Origin: Flavobacterium soyae
GTDB lineage: Bacteria > Bacteroidota > Bacteroidia > Flavobacteriales > Flavobacteriaceae
Reading direction: 5' to 3'
DNA: 64,000 bases
NCBI RefSeq assembly: GCF_021245985.1
Contig: NZ_JAJQXA010000014.1
Span: forward strand, 43,973 to 107,972
Shown: piece after piece, positions 35,276 through 43,569 of the stretch
How the letters are laid out: each line of letters opens with the position of its first letter
Numbering within the stretch: the stretch's first letter is position 1
The notes under the pieces: generated by a model
Told to the model about the DNA's origin: nothing
The model's database searches: none
Seen by the model: the letters and a program-made list of their open reading frames with translations, nothing else
Program-made: the position numbers and the translations under genes

Positions 35276-36580
35276 ATGGAAAATGTATTCACTTACCTAA
35301 AAAACCAATTCGTATTTCAGCTTGACAATCTTTTTCAGGTCGAAAACCCAATGGAAAAACCTGTTTTGAACCAAATCGATTCAAATGGTTTTATCAACGA
35401 ATTCATCATCGAAAATAATTTAACGGAAATCGATATTCTTTTATTGGGATTGGCTCTTGCACCGCACCTTAAACCTGATTTTTTAAGTTCGGTTATTGCC
35501 GAGTATTTACCGAATGGAGGTGAATTGCCTGAATTTGGAGGAATGAAAACGAAGAACCATCGCGGAATTTTACCAACGGGCGAAACGGCTCAGTTTTTAA
35601 TTGCAGGAAATGATCTGGATAGCCGAATTTCATTTTATGATTATCTGCACAATCAGTCACTTCTTTACCATAAAAGAATCATTAAAATAGAATCGGTTCC
35701 TAATGGTGAGCCTAAACTGAGCGGTTTACTGATTTTAGAAGACGAATACATCGAAAAATTCATTACCGGAAAAATCCTAAAACCACAGCTTAGCAGTATT
35801 TTCCCTGCGCAATTAATTGAAACTCAATTAGACTGGAACGATTTGGTTCTCAATTCTGTTACTTTAAATCAGATTAAGGAAATAGAAACCTGGCTCAAAT
35901 TCAACGATATTTTACTTCACGAATGGAATATGAAAGCCAAAATAAAACCCGGTTTCAGGGTTATGTTTTACGGCGCGCCGGGAACGGGAAAAACACTTAC
36001 GGCCTCACTTTTAGGAAAATATACCCAAAGAGATGTTTATAGAATTGATCTATCTATGGTGATTTCGAAATACATTGGCGAAACCGAAAAAAATCTGTCT
36101 TCACTTTTTGATAAAGCGACTGATAAAGACTGGATTTTATTTTTTGATGAAGCCGATGCCGTTTTCGGAAAAAGAACAAATGTTAGGGATGCACACGATA
36201 AATACGCCAATCAGGAAGTTTCGTATTTGCTGCAGCGCATCGAAAATCATCCCGGATTGGTTATTCTGGCCTCTAATTTTAAAACAAATATTGATACAGC
36301 TTTTACCCGAAGATTTCAATCTATAATTGAGTTTGAAGTGCCTTCATCCAGCGAACGTTTAAAACTATGGCAAAATAACCTGCCTAAAGGAATTAAGATC
36401 GCTGAAGATGTAAATCTTAATGAGCTTTCAAAAAAATATGATATTACGGGCGCTAATATTGTAAATATCATTCAATATGCCTGTCTGAAAACTTTAGAAG
36501 ATAAAAATAAAAGTATCAACCTTAATCACCTGCTTCAGGGAATTAAAAAAGAATATGCAAAAGAGGGAAAAATGATGTAA
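35276..36580 (+). CDS. AAA+ ATPase of the eCIS (Pvc15-like)
   Basis: I start at ATG 35276, just after the hydrolase stop; the in-frame TTG at 35267 overlaps that gene. The 434-residue protein has an N-terminal domain and one AAA+ module from about residue 200: Walker A YGAPGTGKTLTAS, Walker B WILFFDEADAVFGKR, sensor-1 LVILASNFKTNID and the arginine finger FTRRFQSIIEF. Pvc15-type ATPases are universal in eCIS loci and are thought to help load or unfold cargo or assist assembly. It ends the operon, and the following DNA is a palindromic repeat with no obvious gene for about 340 bp. Confidence 0.93.
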   Translation: MENVFTYLKNQFVFQLDNLFQVENPMEKPVLNQIDSNGFINEFIIENNLTEIDILLLGLALAPHLKPDFLSSVIAEYLPNGGELPEFGGMKTKNHRGILPTGETAQFLIAGNDLDSRISFYDYLHNQSLLYHKRIIKIESVPNGEPKLSGLLILEDEYIEKFITGKILKPQLSSIFPAQLIETQLDWNDLVLNSVTLNQIKEIETWLKFNDILLHEWNMKAKIKPGFRVMFYGAPGTGKTLTASLLGKYTQRDVYRIDLSMVISKYIGETEKNLSSLFDKATDKDWILFFDEADAVFGKRTNVRDAHDKYANQEVSYLLQRIENHPGLVILASNFKTNIDTAFTRRFQSIIEFEVPSSSERLKLWQNNLPKGIKIAEDVNLNELSKKYDITGANIVNIIQYACLKTLEDKNKSINLNHLLQGIKKEYAKEGKMM

Positions 36581-36924
36581 ATTTTTAATTATTAAGTAAT
36601 ATGAATCAAGAGCTGAAATGCGCCGTTAGATACAAAATATTGGCAGTCAATATAGGTTCGAAATTCATTGGCGTGCCATAGGTACGCAACAAAATGATAA
36701 CTATTGCGTACCTGCGACACGCTAAATTTATTTCAATTCATGTTTTCTACCAATATTTAGTGTCTAAAGGCACAGCAGATAAATATGCAACCAATTATTT
36801 ACTATTTTTATTCTTTAGGCAGCTTGCTTCAAATCAAGTATTTTTACCTAAACCCAGTTTATCCTATCTTTATAAATTAGCTTTACAAAATAATCGTCAT
36901 TTTTAATTCTCTTATAAAGAAACT
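36581..36924. other. Gap downstream of the eCIS operon, filled by a palindromic element
   Basis: This 344-bp stretch holds a long imperfect palindrome (see next entry) and no convincing gene. A 70-residue open frame at 36694-36906 lies inside the second arm and is explained by it. No canonical poly-T terminator was found for the ATPase gene, but the palindrome itself would fold strongly in RNA and may end transcription. Confidence 0.7.
36622..36771. repeat. Imperfect ~150-bp palindromic repeat
   Basis: The outer arms 36622-36646 and 36747-36771 match at 21 of 25 positions. The inner arms 36671-36689 and 36704-36722 match at 16 of 19 and end in GGTACGCAA / TTGCGTACC around a short loop. The unit is non-coding and looks like a dispersed palindromic element. 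Motifs such as GTTAG...AATATT recall the repeats near 5.2 and 61.8 kb. Confidence 0.75.
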
Positions 36925-37611
36925 ATGAGCAATTTCTATCTTACTGCCCTTTTACCAATACAAAAAGAATATCCTTCGCATGTTTTACCTAATAGAAATT
37001 TTCTTCCATTTAATGGGAAACCTATGTATCAGTACATAATTGAAAAATTACTGAAATTCACTCAATTTGAAAGTATCGTAATTAACACCGATTCAGATGA
37101 AGTTAAAGAGTATTGTAAATGGAACGGCAGATTAAGAATAGTTGACCGACCGGAATCATTAATTGGCGAAGACATCAAATCAGATCTGATAACGGCTCAT
37201 ACCCTTGAGAAAATTTCGGGTGAACATTTTATCGAATTTCAAAGTTTTAATCCTTTAGTAACAAATTACACCATAGATAGTTTTATCAAACAATATATGG
37301 ATCATATTGTTCCCGGAGAATATTTTGATTCGGTTTTCAGTATACAGCGTTATGAATTGAGAAATTATGATCTCGAAAAAAGAGAAATGAATGATGAATT
37401 TCAATTTTCAATAATCGAAAATGGAATTCTTCATGGTTTTACCCGTACTTCTTTCCGTAAACATGGAAAAAAGATTGGAAAAACAGTCTCGGCATTTGAA
37501 GTAAAAGAAATTGAAAATACGCTTCTGGATTCAGACACTAATTATGAATTAGTGAAGTTGGTTTTTGCTAACCAAGATAAATTTCCTGCTATTTTTCATA
37601 GCGGCGTTTAA
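36925..37611 (+). CDS. Cytidylyltransferase-like (NeuA/KdsB-type) protein
   Basis: The 228-residue product has the nucleotidyltransferase layout of acylneuraminate cytidylyltransferases: LTALLPIQKEYPSHVLPNRN, FLPFNGKPMYQYIIEKLLK, then VINTDSDEVKEYC and RPESLIGEDIKSD. It would activate a sugar acid as a CMP-sugar, or make a related NDP-sugar. The usual AxRGGSKxIxxKN loop is replaced by LPIQKEYPSHVLPNRN, so substrate or activity may differ. It lies downstream of the eCIS repeat and overlaps the end of the convergent gene by 4 nt. No other polysaccharide genes are near. Confidence 0.65.
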   Translation: MSNFYLTALLPIQKEYPSHVLPNRNFLPFNGKPMYQYIIEKLLKFTQFESIVINTDSDEVKEYCKWNGRLRIVDRPESLIGEDIKSDLITAHTLEKISGEHFIEFQSFNPLVTNYTIDSFIKQYMDHIVPGEYFDSVFSIQRYELRNYDLEKREMNDEFQFSIIENGILHGFTRTSFRKHGKKIGKTVSAFEVKEIENTLLDSDTNYELVKLVFANQDKFPAIFHSGV

Positions 37612-38564
37612 TTTACATTGTTTTTCAACTGATCGGCAATTTCAATAATATGCTCTTCATCAGTTCCGCAGCATCCGCCAAAAACATTCAAATGCGGGAA
37701 AGAATCTTTTAATACTTTATATTCTTTTCCTAATTCTTTAGGCACTCCTCTGTCCAGTTCTATGGCTTCGTCTAATTCGGCGTGGCTTTTACAGGAAGCA
37801 TTTGCACGAATTGCTTTGATACGTTTTACCCAATTTTCATTTTTACTTGCGTTTAGTTCGTTTAGAAAATGTGTTGGGTGTGCGCAATTAATCATATAAT
37901 ATATCGGAGGAACATTTACACTTTGATCTACTTTTTCAATAGCATCTTTTAAACTCATTCCTGTTGGCAGTTTACCATTTGTTTCTACCGTAAAAGAAAT
38001 AACCACAGGCAGATTAAAAGATTCTGCTGCTTTAACAATGCCAATTACTTCTTCAATATAATTCATCGTAATAGCAGAAACAAAATCTATAGAAGTGTGG
38101 CTAAAAGCTTCTATTTGTGCTGTGTGATATTGCCGTGCTTCTTCAATTCTCATACAATTCTCAGGCACATAACCGTCGCCGCAAGGACCTATACAGCCGC
38201 TTATCAAAATAGAATTTATATCATTTTCAAACTCTGTTTTTAAATCTGCTAAAAGCGTAACGGCTTTTTCATTCAGCGCAGCTAATTCATTTCTATGATG
38301 ACCAATCTTTTCAATCCAATCTGGATTTGTACGCCAGGTGGGAGTTTCTAAAATAAAATTGGTTTGATACTTTTTTGCAATTTTTAAATATCGGGTGTAA
38401 TAATTTTTAAGGGCATTATATCCTTCCTTATTTTTTAATAAATCAAAAGCGGCGAAATACGGAAGATCAAATCCTTCCAGAAAAACCAAAGTTGTTTCGA
38501 GTCCGCCGTCTGTTAAAAATATTTCATCCGTTTCATTCGGCAAAGTTTTTTTATTGTTTTCCAT
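37608..38564 (-). CDS. Homocysteine S-methyltransferase family protein
   Basis: The 318-residue product is a zinc-dependent methyltransferase of the BHMT/MmuM type. It has LTDGGLETTLVFLEG at the N-terminus, PTWRTNPDWIEKI, a conserved Cys in SGCIGPCGDGY, MINCAHPTHF, and the C-terminal zinc pair GGCCGTDEEHI. It would transfer a methyl group from S-methylmethionine or a betaine-type donor to homocysteine. The length matches the family. It is transcribed towards the cytidylyltransferase gene and their ends overlap slightly. The zinc ligands look complete, so an active enzyme is expected; the donor is not evident. Confidence 0.85.
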   Translation of the reverse strand: MENNKKTLPNETDEIFLTDGGLETTLVFLEGFDLPYFAAFDLLKNKEGYNALKNYYTRYLKIAKKYQTNFILETPTWRTNPDWIEKIGHHRNELAALNEKAVTLLADLKTEFENDINSILISGCIGPCGDGYVPENCMRIEEARQYHTAQIEAFSHTSIDFVSAITMNYIEEVIGIVKAAESFNLPVVISFTVETNGKLPTGMSLKDAIEKVDQSVNVPPIYYMINCAHPTHFLNELNASKNENWVKRIKAIRANASCKSHAELDEAIELDRGVPKELGKEYKVLKDSFPHLNVFGGCCGTDEEHIIEIADQLKNNVN

Positions 38565-38692
38565 ATCTTTTAAATAATTATAAATATTTAATAATCAAAT
38601 AAATAACTATATAAATATACAAAATTTGATATTGCATAAAAAAATTATTCGAAACCAAGAAAACTCTCTTTTAATAATGAAAAACTGTTGTA

Positions 38693-39034
38693 TTATTCTT
38701 TTAAATTTTGAACTTTTTTAAGAAGCATTTCATCGATTTCATCTAAAAATTCAAACGCATCCAAAGGAAAAAGCTGGTGAACAACTTCTAAAATTAAAGA
38801 CAAATTAATAGTTCTTCTGATATCAGTTTCTGATATTTTATGCACATCATGATCAACGCCTAAAATACATAGTTTTAGCATCTCATTAATAACACATCCA
38901 AGCTCATAGTAACTTGAAAACTTAACCTCTGCAACATAATGTTCATTTTCTTTATTGGCCGATTTTAGGGTTTTAAAATAATAACGCATTAATTTTTTAA
39001 ATTTCTCTTCATTATCCATTTCATTTTTTTCCAT
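38693..39034 (-). CDS. Small conserved protein beside HTH regulators (paralogue 1)
   Basis: The 113-residue helical product is not recognised, but it has a clear paralogue at 48295-48615: YYELGCVINEMLKLCILGVDH here and YYELGSAIKNMLQLCILAVDH there, both followed by HKISE and LILE.V.QLFPLD..EFLDEI. It has no signal or membrane segment. It is divergent from an XRE regulator gene across an 88-bp gap containing a palindromic operator candidate, so the regulator probably controls it. A minor upstream start is possible. Confidence 0.6.
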   Translation of the reverse strand: MEKNEMDNEEKFKKLMRYYFKTLKSANKENEHYVAEVKFSSYYELGCVINEMLKLCILGVDHDVHKISETDIRRTINLSLILEVVHQLFPLDAFEFLDEIDEMLLKKVQNLKE

Positions 39035-39070
39035 AATTTTTTATTTTTTAAATATGAGCAAATATACAAA

Positions 39071-39092
39071 TTATAGCATATGTGCTATAATA
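39071..39092. promoter_or_regulatory. Palindromic operator candidate in a divergent promoter region
   Basis: Perfect 9-bp inverted arms (ATTATAGCA and TGCTATAAT) with a 4-nt spacer sit between the divergent 113-aa gene and the XRE regulator gene. XRE repressors bind such dyads as dimers, so this is a plausible autoregulatory operator. Confidence 0.6.
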
Positions 39093-39122
39093 TTTTTCTT
39101 ATTTATATCTTCTTTTTGATAA

Positions 39123-39395
39123 GTGAAAAAGAATGATATTAAACCAAGAAAATTAATCTTCGATAAAGAGGGTTTACAGTTGCTGGCTAAGCGACTAAAA
39201 GAAATACGCGCTGAAAAAGGTTTATCTCAAGAAGAACTGGCTTATCGTTCTGAAATAACATTATCGCAAATTGCGAGAATTGAGACCGTAAAAATAAATC
39301 CTACTGTAAGTACAATATTTAAAATTGCTCGGGCATTAGAAGTACCGCTTAGCGATTTATTTAATTTTGAGTTACCTCCATTTTCAAATGAATAA
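39123..39395 (+). CDS. XRE-family HTH regulator
   Basis: The 90-residue product starts at GTG 39123 and contains one Cro/C1-type HTH at about residues 22-76: LAKRLKEIRAEKGLSQEEL, AYRSEITLSQIARIE, PTVSTIFKIARALEVPLSDLF. It is almost only a DNA-binding domain with a short N-terminal extension. It is followed after 9 bp by a second HTH protein and precedes no toxin gene, so an antitoxin role is not supported. Palindrome 39071-39092 directly upstream suggests autoregulation and control of the divergent gene. Confidence 0.85.
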   Translation: MKKNDIKPRKLIFDKEGLQLLAKRLKEIRAEKGLSQEELAYRSEITLSQIARIETVKINPTVSTIFKIARALEVPLSDLFNFELPPFSNE

Positions 39396-39404
39396 ATTTC
39401 GAAA

Positions 39405-39632
39405 ATGAGAAAAACTGAAGTGCCAGAATCCGTCAAAATTGTCGGAAATAATATAAAAGAGATTATTAAAGAAAAAAAACTTAAAGTAAGACACGTTGCG
39501 CACGATTCAGATTTAGATATCGAAGCATTAAGGAGATATATGTTAGGAAAACAAATTATGGGTATTGACAAACTTATTCGTATCAGTAAAGCTCTAAATG
39601 TTGAAATAGCAGAATTATTCCAAAAAATATAA
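39405..39632 (+). CDS. Second small HTH DNA-binding protein
   Basis: This 75-residue product is an XRE-like HTH: VGNNIKEIIKEKKLKVRHV, DIEALRRYMLGKQIMGIDKL and RISKALNVEIAELF. It starts 9 bp after the previous HTH gene and is almost certainly co-transcribed with it. Two HTH proteins in tandem may form homodimers or heterodimers at the same dyad. The recognition helix (DLDIEALRRYMLGK) differs from that of the partner, so they may read different sites. Confidence 0.78.
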   Translation: MRKTEVPESVKIVGNNIKEIIKEKKLKVRHVAHDSDLDIEALRRYMLGKQIMGIDKLIRISKALNVEIAELFQKI

Positions 39633-40005
39633 TTTAAAGATTTTATCTAACTTTAAGAAAACCATTCGAATTGAATGGTTTTCTTGTTTTTATGTTTTAT
39701 TTATTTTGGTATCTGTCCAGCTCTGCAAAGTGTTCCTTAATCACGCGCACAAATGTCTCCGACTTTACATAAAGCTTCAATAATAAAATCTTTTCAAGTT
39801 GATATAACTAAAATACTCATTATGAAGTATATCATTTACATAACAATGCTGTAACAAACTATTTTGAAAGCATAAATATCTCCTAAAAACCGTTTCAACC
39901 GCAATTTTGTCCGTCTCCCCCAAATATATTCCATGAACTAATTACAGCCGTAATACTTTTGGCCTGTATAAAAAACAATAGTATATATATAATAAAATTT
40001 AAATT
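39633..40005. other. 373-bp gap: terminator and a repeat fragment
   Basis: After the terminator at 39655-39685, the stretch 39717-39775 resembles part of the palindromic repeat near 49.6 kb (CTCTGCAAAGTGTTCC and AAATGTCTC.GACTTT, one or two changes). The remaining 230 bp are AT-rich with no gene on either strand. They presumably carry the promoter of the beta-barrel gene, which I could not pin down. Confidence 0.65.
39655..39685 (+). terminator. Rho-independent terminator after the HTH pair
   Basis: AAGAAAACCATTC pairs perfectly with GAATGGTTTTCTT around a 5-nt loop, followed by a T-rich tract. It closes the HTH operon. Confidence 0.75.
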
Positions 40006-40611
40006 ATGAAAATCTTAAAAAAATTATTCATTGGTTCTCTTTTTCTTGTCTCTGCAAGCGGCTTTAGTCAAAGTTTCTTTAAAAACTTGCAGGAACATCT
40101 TTATTTTGGTGTAAAAGCAGGAGCAAATTACAGTGATTTTACAAATGCCGATTTTGATACTGAAGGCTTGACCGGGTTTCATGCCGGTGCTTTGGTCGGG
40201 TATAAATTCAATGATCACTTTGCTGTTCAGGAAGAGTTTCTATACTCAACTCAAGGGGCAAAAATTAAAGGCGGTACTATGGATGGTGAAGATATAAAGC
40301 TTTCGTATGTAACTGTTCCGATTCTTTTAAAATACAAAACAGACTTCGGATTGTACTTTGAAGCAGGACCGCAGATTGGAATCTTGGTCGACGAAGATTT
40401 TACAAGTCTGGGAATTAGTTCTGACACGAAATTTGCTGAAAAAATTGACGGCGGAGCTGCTGCCGGTATTGGTTATCAATTTCAAAACGGACTTGGAATT
40501 GGAGCCCGATATTACCATTCTTTTACCGATGTTACTAAAATAAAAACAGCGGGCATAAATAGTGATTTTCAAAATAATACTACACAAGTAAGCTTATTTT
40601 ATATCTTTTAA
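40006..40611 (+). CDS. Outer-membrane beta-barrel protein
   Basis: The 201-residue product has a signal peptide (KLFIGSLFLVSASGFSQ, cleavage near residue 21). Eight or so amphipathic strands follow, typical of porin-family/OmpX-like small barrels in Bacteroidota: FGVKAGANYSDF, GFHAGALVGYKF, FAVQEEFLYSTQGA, GLYFEAGPQIGILV, GAAAGIGYQFQNGLGIGARY and the terminal strand TTQVSLFYIF ending in Phe. The fold is likely an outer-membrane protein of unknown substrate. It stands alone, with a terminator after it and the sensor-kinase gene 207 bp downstream. Confidence 0.85.
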   Translation: MKILKKLFIGSLFLVSASGFSQSFFKNLQEHLYFGVKAGANYSDFTNADFDTEGLTGFHAGALVGYKFNDHFAVQEEFLYSTQGAKIKGGTMDGEDIKLSYVTVPILLKYKTDFGLYFEAGPQIGILVDEDFTSLGISSDTKFAEKIDGGAAAGIGYQFQNGLGIGARYYHSFTDVTKIKTAGINSDFQNNTTQVSLFYIF

Positions 40612-40648
40612 CAGATATAAAAGTTACGCACTTGCTTTTATTTACAAT

Positions 40649-40690
40649 CAGCAGCTTCTGATACTTCAGAGTATTCAGCAGCTGCTTTTT
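40649..40690 (+). terminator. Terminator downstream of the beta-barrel gene
   Basis: An imperfect stem (AGCAGCTTCTG.ATACT against AGTATTCAGCAGCTGCT) is followed by TTTTT. It separates the barrel gene from the two-component genes. Confidence 0.65.
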
Positions 40691-40818
40691 AAATATAAAA
40701 TTATATGGTCTTCCCTGCTTTATCACAGTAATAGATCATTAAATTTGTATATTTCCTAAAAGAAATAGAATCTTTATAATCAAGAAAATAATTCGATTTT
40801 TTAGTACTGCATATTTAG

Positions 40819-41880
40819 ATGATAAGAAATATAAAAAGATCAGTAACTCCTCAAAACACCAAAGAAATCCGAAGGCTTAACATGTTTCTTGTAGGATTGG
40901 CTTTTCCGTTTACTTTTTTATTGCTTTTCCTTTTTGAGGAAATCCTTTCAGCTCTCTTTGTTCTCGCTATTAAAACTGCCTGCTACATGCTTATCACAAG
41001 TAATTTATTAGTCTGGATATTAAAGTATAGTGCTAAAAAGTTTCCTGATAATCTTTTCAAATTTAATTGCTGCAGATATACGCTAAGTTACATTTCGGGC
41101 ATTACAATCTATCTTACATTGTGGCCAATTTTTGCCTCTCTGGCTAACATCCCCACCCGTTTAGACAATTATAAACTCTTAGCAGCTTTTATAGCTATTT
41201 CTACAGTATTGACTACAATTATACTGTTTCTTCATGATTTTGTAATATTCAAAGAAAATAAAATCCAGACAGAACTTGATTATTCGCGCTTGCAACTTCG
41301 CAGTACCCAGGCTGAGAATCTCTTATTAAAACAGCAGATCCATCCTCATTTTTTATTTAATTCCTTAAATACATTAAAAGCTTTATATAAAAAAGACCCC
41401 AATTTGGGCGAAGTGTATCTGCTGCAGTTAGCCGATTTTCTGCGTTCGGCAGTATCATTAAATAATAGTCATGCTGCTACACTTGAACAAGAATTGGAAA
41501 TTTGTAAAAACTACTTGAATATGCAGAAAATTCGTTTCAATAATGCATTAGAATGGAACCTGCAGATAGAAAATCCTGAAATGTTAAAAGGTTATATACC
41601 TGCTTTTTCGCTTCAGCCATTGCTGGAAAATGCTATTAAGCATAATATATTTACCAAAGAAATGCCATTGAAAATCTTAATTGAACAGCGAGATTCTTAT
41701 ATAACTGTATTTAATGTTATTAACTTGAGAAATGCAGGAGAAACATCTACTAAAAGCGGATTAAGCAATTTAGCCGAACGTTATCTGCTATGGTCTGGTG
41801 AAGAAATTATAGTTAAAAATGATGGAATTTCTTTTTCTGTCAGCATTAAAATCATGAGTCATGAAAATCGTAATTATTGA
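40819..41880 (+). CDS. LytS/YehU-type sensor histidine kinase
   Basis: The 353-residue product has about four membrane helices in the first 155 residues (FPFTFLLLFLFEEILSALFVL, ACYMLITSNLLVWIL, YISGITIYLTLWPIF, FIAISTVLTTIILFL). The His-kinase box QQIHPHFLFNSLNTL follows (phospho-acceptor His), then YLLQLADFLRSAVSL and the N-box FSLQPLLENAIKHN of the ATPase domain. It overlaps its response-regulator gene by 20 nt. Input is unknown; the short periplasmic loops suggest a signal within or near the membrane. The C-terminal ATPase part looks a little short but has the GLSNLAERY segment. Confidence 0.9.
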   Translation: MIRNIKRSVTPQNTKEIRRLNMFLVGLAFPFTFLLLFLFEEILSALFVLAIKTACYMLITSNLLVWILKYSAKKFPDNLFKFNCCRYTLSYISGITIYLTLWPIFASLANIPTRLDNYKLLAAFIAISTVLTTIILFLHDFVIFKENKIQTELDYSRLQLRSTQAENLLLKQQIHPHFLFNSLNTLKALYKKDPNLGEVYLLQLADFLRSAVSLNNSHAATLEQELEICKNYLNMQKIRFNNALEWNLQIENPEMLKGYIPAFSLQPLLENAIKHNIFTKEMPLKILIEQRDSYITVFNVINLRNAGETSTKSGLSNLAERYLLWSGEEIIVKNDGISFSVSIKIMSHENRNY

Positions 41881-42622
41881 GGATGAAATACTAGTTGCAG
41901 AAGAACTTGTCAGCAATCTTAAACAAATAGATCCAAATATTGAGATTATAAGTATTTTAAGCTCTGTAAAAGAAGCTGTAAATTATTTTAATGCAAATCC
42001 GCAGCCGGATCTTATCTTCAGTGATATTCAGCTTGGTGACGGATTAAGCTTTGATATTGCAAAGGATATCACCATAGATGTTCCTGTTATTTTTTGCACG
42101 GCCTTTGATGAATATGCTCTGGAAGCATTTCGGGTTAACGGAATTGAATATATCCTGAAACCTTTTAGTCTGGAATCTTTGGGAAAAGCACTGCTAAAAT
42201 TTCAAAATATGCAGAAAATCATGGCCGGAAGTATTGCTCAAAAATACGAAGCTGCAATGGAAGCATTAAAGGCTAAGAATAAAAACAGCAGTACTACAAT
42301 CATGGTAAAATACAGAGACAGACTGCTGCCATTTGCCCATGATAAAATAGCTTTGTTTTATCTTGAAAATGAAATTACCTATATGCGGTGCCATAATGGA
42401 AAAGTTTATTCTATGAGCGAAAGTCTTGAAGAACTGGAACATAAGACTGCAGAGAAATTCTTTAGAATGAACAGACAATTTTTAGTAAACCGTAACGCTA
42501 TTATTGATGTGACAGATTATTTTCCAAGAAAACTTAAAGTTAATCTGCTCTTTTCATTTGACAAAGATATTATTGTAAGCAGAGAAAAAAGAAGCAGACT
42601 GCTGGCCTGGCTTACCGTTTAG
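41861..42622 (+). CDS. LytTR-family response regulator
   Basis: The 253-residue product has a receiver domain (IVIIEDEILVAEELV with acidic pair, PDLIFSDIQLGDGLSFD with the phospho-Asp, VIFCTAFDEYALEAFR, YILKPFSLESL with the conserved Lys). A LytTR DNA-binding domain follows from about residue 150 (KYRDRLLPFAHDKIALFYLE, KFFRMNRQFLVNRNAI, RKLKVNLLFSFDKDIIVSRE). It is the cognate partner of the upstream kinase because the genes overlap. LytTR regulators often control surface or export functions, and the adjacent barrel gene is a candidate target. Confidence 0.92.
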   Translation: MKIVIIEDEILVAEELVSNLKQIDPNIEIISILSSVKEAVNYFNANPQPDLIFSDIQLGDGLSFDIAKDITIDVPVIFCTAFDEYALEAFRVNGIEYILKPFSLESLGKALLKFQNMQKIMAGSIAQKYEAAMEALKAKNKNSSTTIMVKYRDRLLPFAHDKIALFYLENEITYMRCHNGKVYSMSESLEELEHKTAEKFFRMNRQFLVNRNAIIDVTDYFPRKLKVNLLFSFDKDIIVSREKRSRLLAWLTV

Positions 42623-42777
42623 AGTAAAATTACAAAAGTTAAAAAGGTGGAAGAGCTGAATAATAAAATCGTCGAAAAAAAGTAAACGGCTGTTTATCAT
42701 TTATAATTCTAGTTTCAAATCAATCAATACTTTACAAAAAGCAGGTACAAATTGTGAATATCTATTTCCCGAAATCC

Positions 42778-42807
42778 TAATTTATTTTCCTGTAAAATCT
42801 ATCTTTG
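42778..42807 (+). promoter_or_regulatory. Bacteroidota-type promoter, -7 box
   Basis: TATCTTTG at 42800-42807 matches the TAnnTTTG -7 element and lies 22 bp before the DUF4494 start. The -33 region (TAA instead of TTG at 19-nt spacing) is weak. Confidence 0.5.
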
Positions 42808-42829
42808 ACATCCTTAAAAAATAGAAAAA

Positions 42830-43375
42830 ATGAGTGCAATTTGGTACGAATGCAAAGTAAAGTATAGAAAAACCGATGAAACTGGAGGCCAAAAAGTTTT
42901 AACAGAACCTTATTTGGTAGATGCGGTATCTTATACAGAAGCCGAAAAAAGAATTAATGAAGAAATGGCAGCTTATATTAGTGAAGAATTTAAAATCACC
43001 AATATTAAAGTAGCAAACTATGCCGAGATTCATCCTTTTGAAAATGCTGACCGCTGGTTTAAATCGAAAGTTTCTTTGATTGCTTATGATGAAGAAAGCG
43101 GAAAAGAAAGAAAATCAAATATGTATATGCTGGTTCAGGCAAATGATGTGAGAGAAGCTTTTGACAATACGATTCATGTTATGAAAAATACAATGGGAGA
43201 ATATTCTATTCCAGCCATTTCAGAGTCAACAATTATGGATGTTTTCCCATATTTCAGTGGTGAAGAAGAAGAAACCGAAATGCTCGAAAGATTCAACGCT
43301 CTTAAAGCTTCAAAACCTGCAAAAGCAGAGGAAGAAATAATAGATCATATGGAATTTGAAACCATCGAGGAATAA
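42830..43375 (+). CDS. DUF4494 domain-containing protein
   Basis: The 181-residue soluble protein matches DUF4494 of Bacteroidota: WYECKVKYRKTDETGGQKV, VDAVSYTEAEKRINEEMAAY, and RWFKSKVSLIAYDEESGKE, with an acidic tail. No catalytic motif is visible and the family function is unknown; it is usually a single-copy conserved gene near core-metabolism genes. A consensus -7 box sits just upstream and a terminator hairpin follows at 43450, so it is monocistronic. Confidence 0.85.
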   Translation: MSAIWYECKVKYRKTDETGGQKVLTEPYLVDAVSYTEAEKRINEEMAAYISEEFKITNIKVANYAEIHPFENADRWFKSKVSLIAYDEESGKERKSNMYMLVQANDVREAFDNTIHVMKNTMGEYSIPAISESTIMDVFPYFSGEEEETEMLERFNALKASKPAKAEEEIIDHMEFETIEE

Positions 43376-43449
43376 ATTTTCTTAAACTCCAAAAAATTCC
43401 AAATTCCAAAAAAGAACTTTAATTCTCAATATTGAAATTTTAATAAATT

Positions 43450-43477
43450 AGCTTCAGAGAAATCTGGGGCTTTTTTA
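43450..43477 (+). terminator. Terminator, member of a near-identical hairpin family
   Basis: AGCTTCAGA pairs with TCTGGGGCT around GAAA, followed by TTTTTT. Nearly the same hairpin recurs at 45813 and 47082. Confidence 0.75.
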
Positions 43478-43569
43478 TTTTTTGGCAGTAAAACTTAGAA
43501 GCATTTTCAAATCAAAATAAACCCTATATTCGTTATACAAAACCATTTACAACCAAACCAAAAAACTCT

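Noticed and set aside
5872..36580. Type VI secretion system or prophage
   Set aside because: No TssJ/L/M membrane complex, ClpV-type disaggregase, terminase, capsid or integrase is encoded. A Pvc16-like cap, DUF5908, a LysM baseplate protein, CIS tape measure, DUF4157 and a Pvc15-like ATPase identify an eCIS.
36694..36906. A 70-residue open frame downstream of the eCIS ATPase
   Set aside because: It starts in the loop and runs through one arm of a 150-bp palindromic repeat and has no recognisable features or ribosome-binding site.
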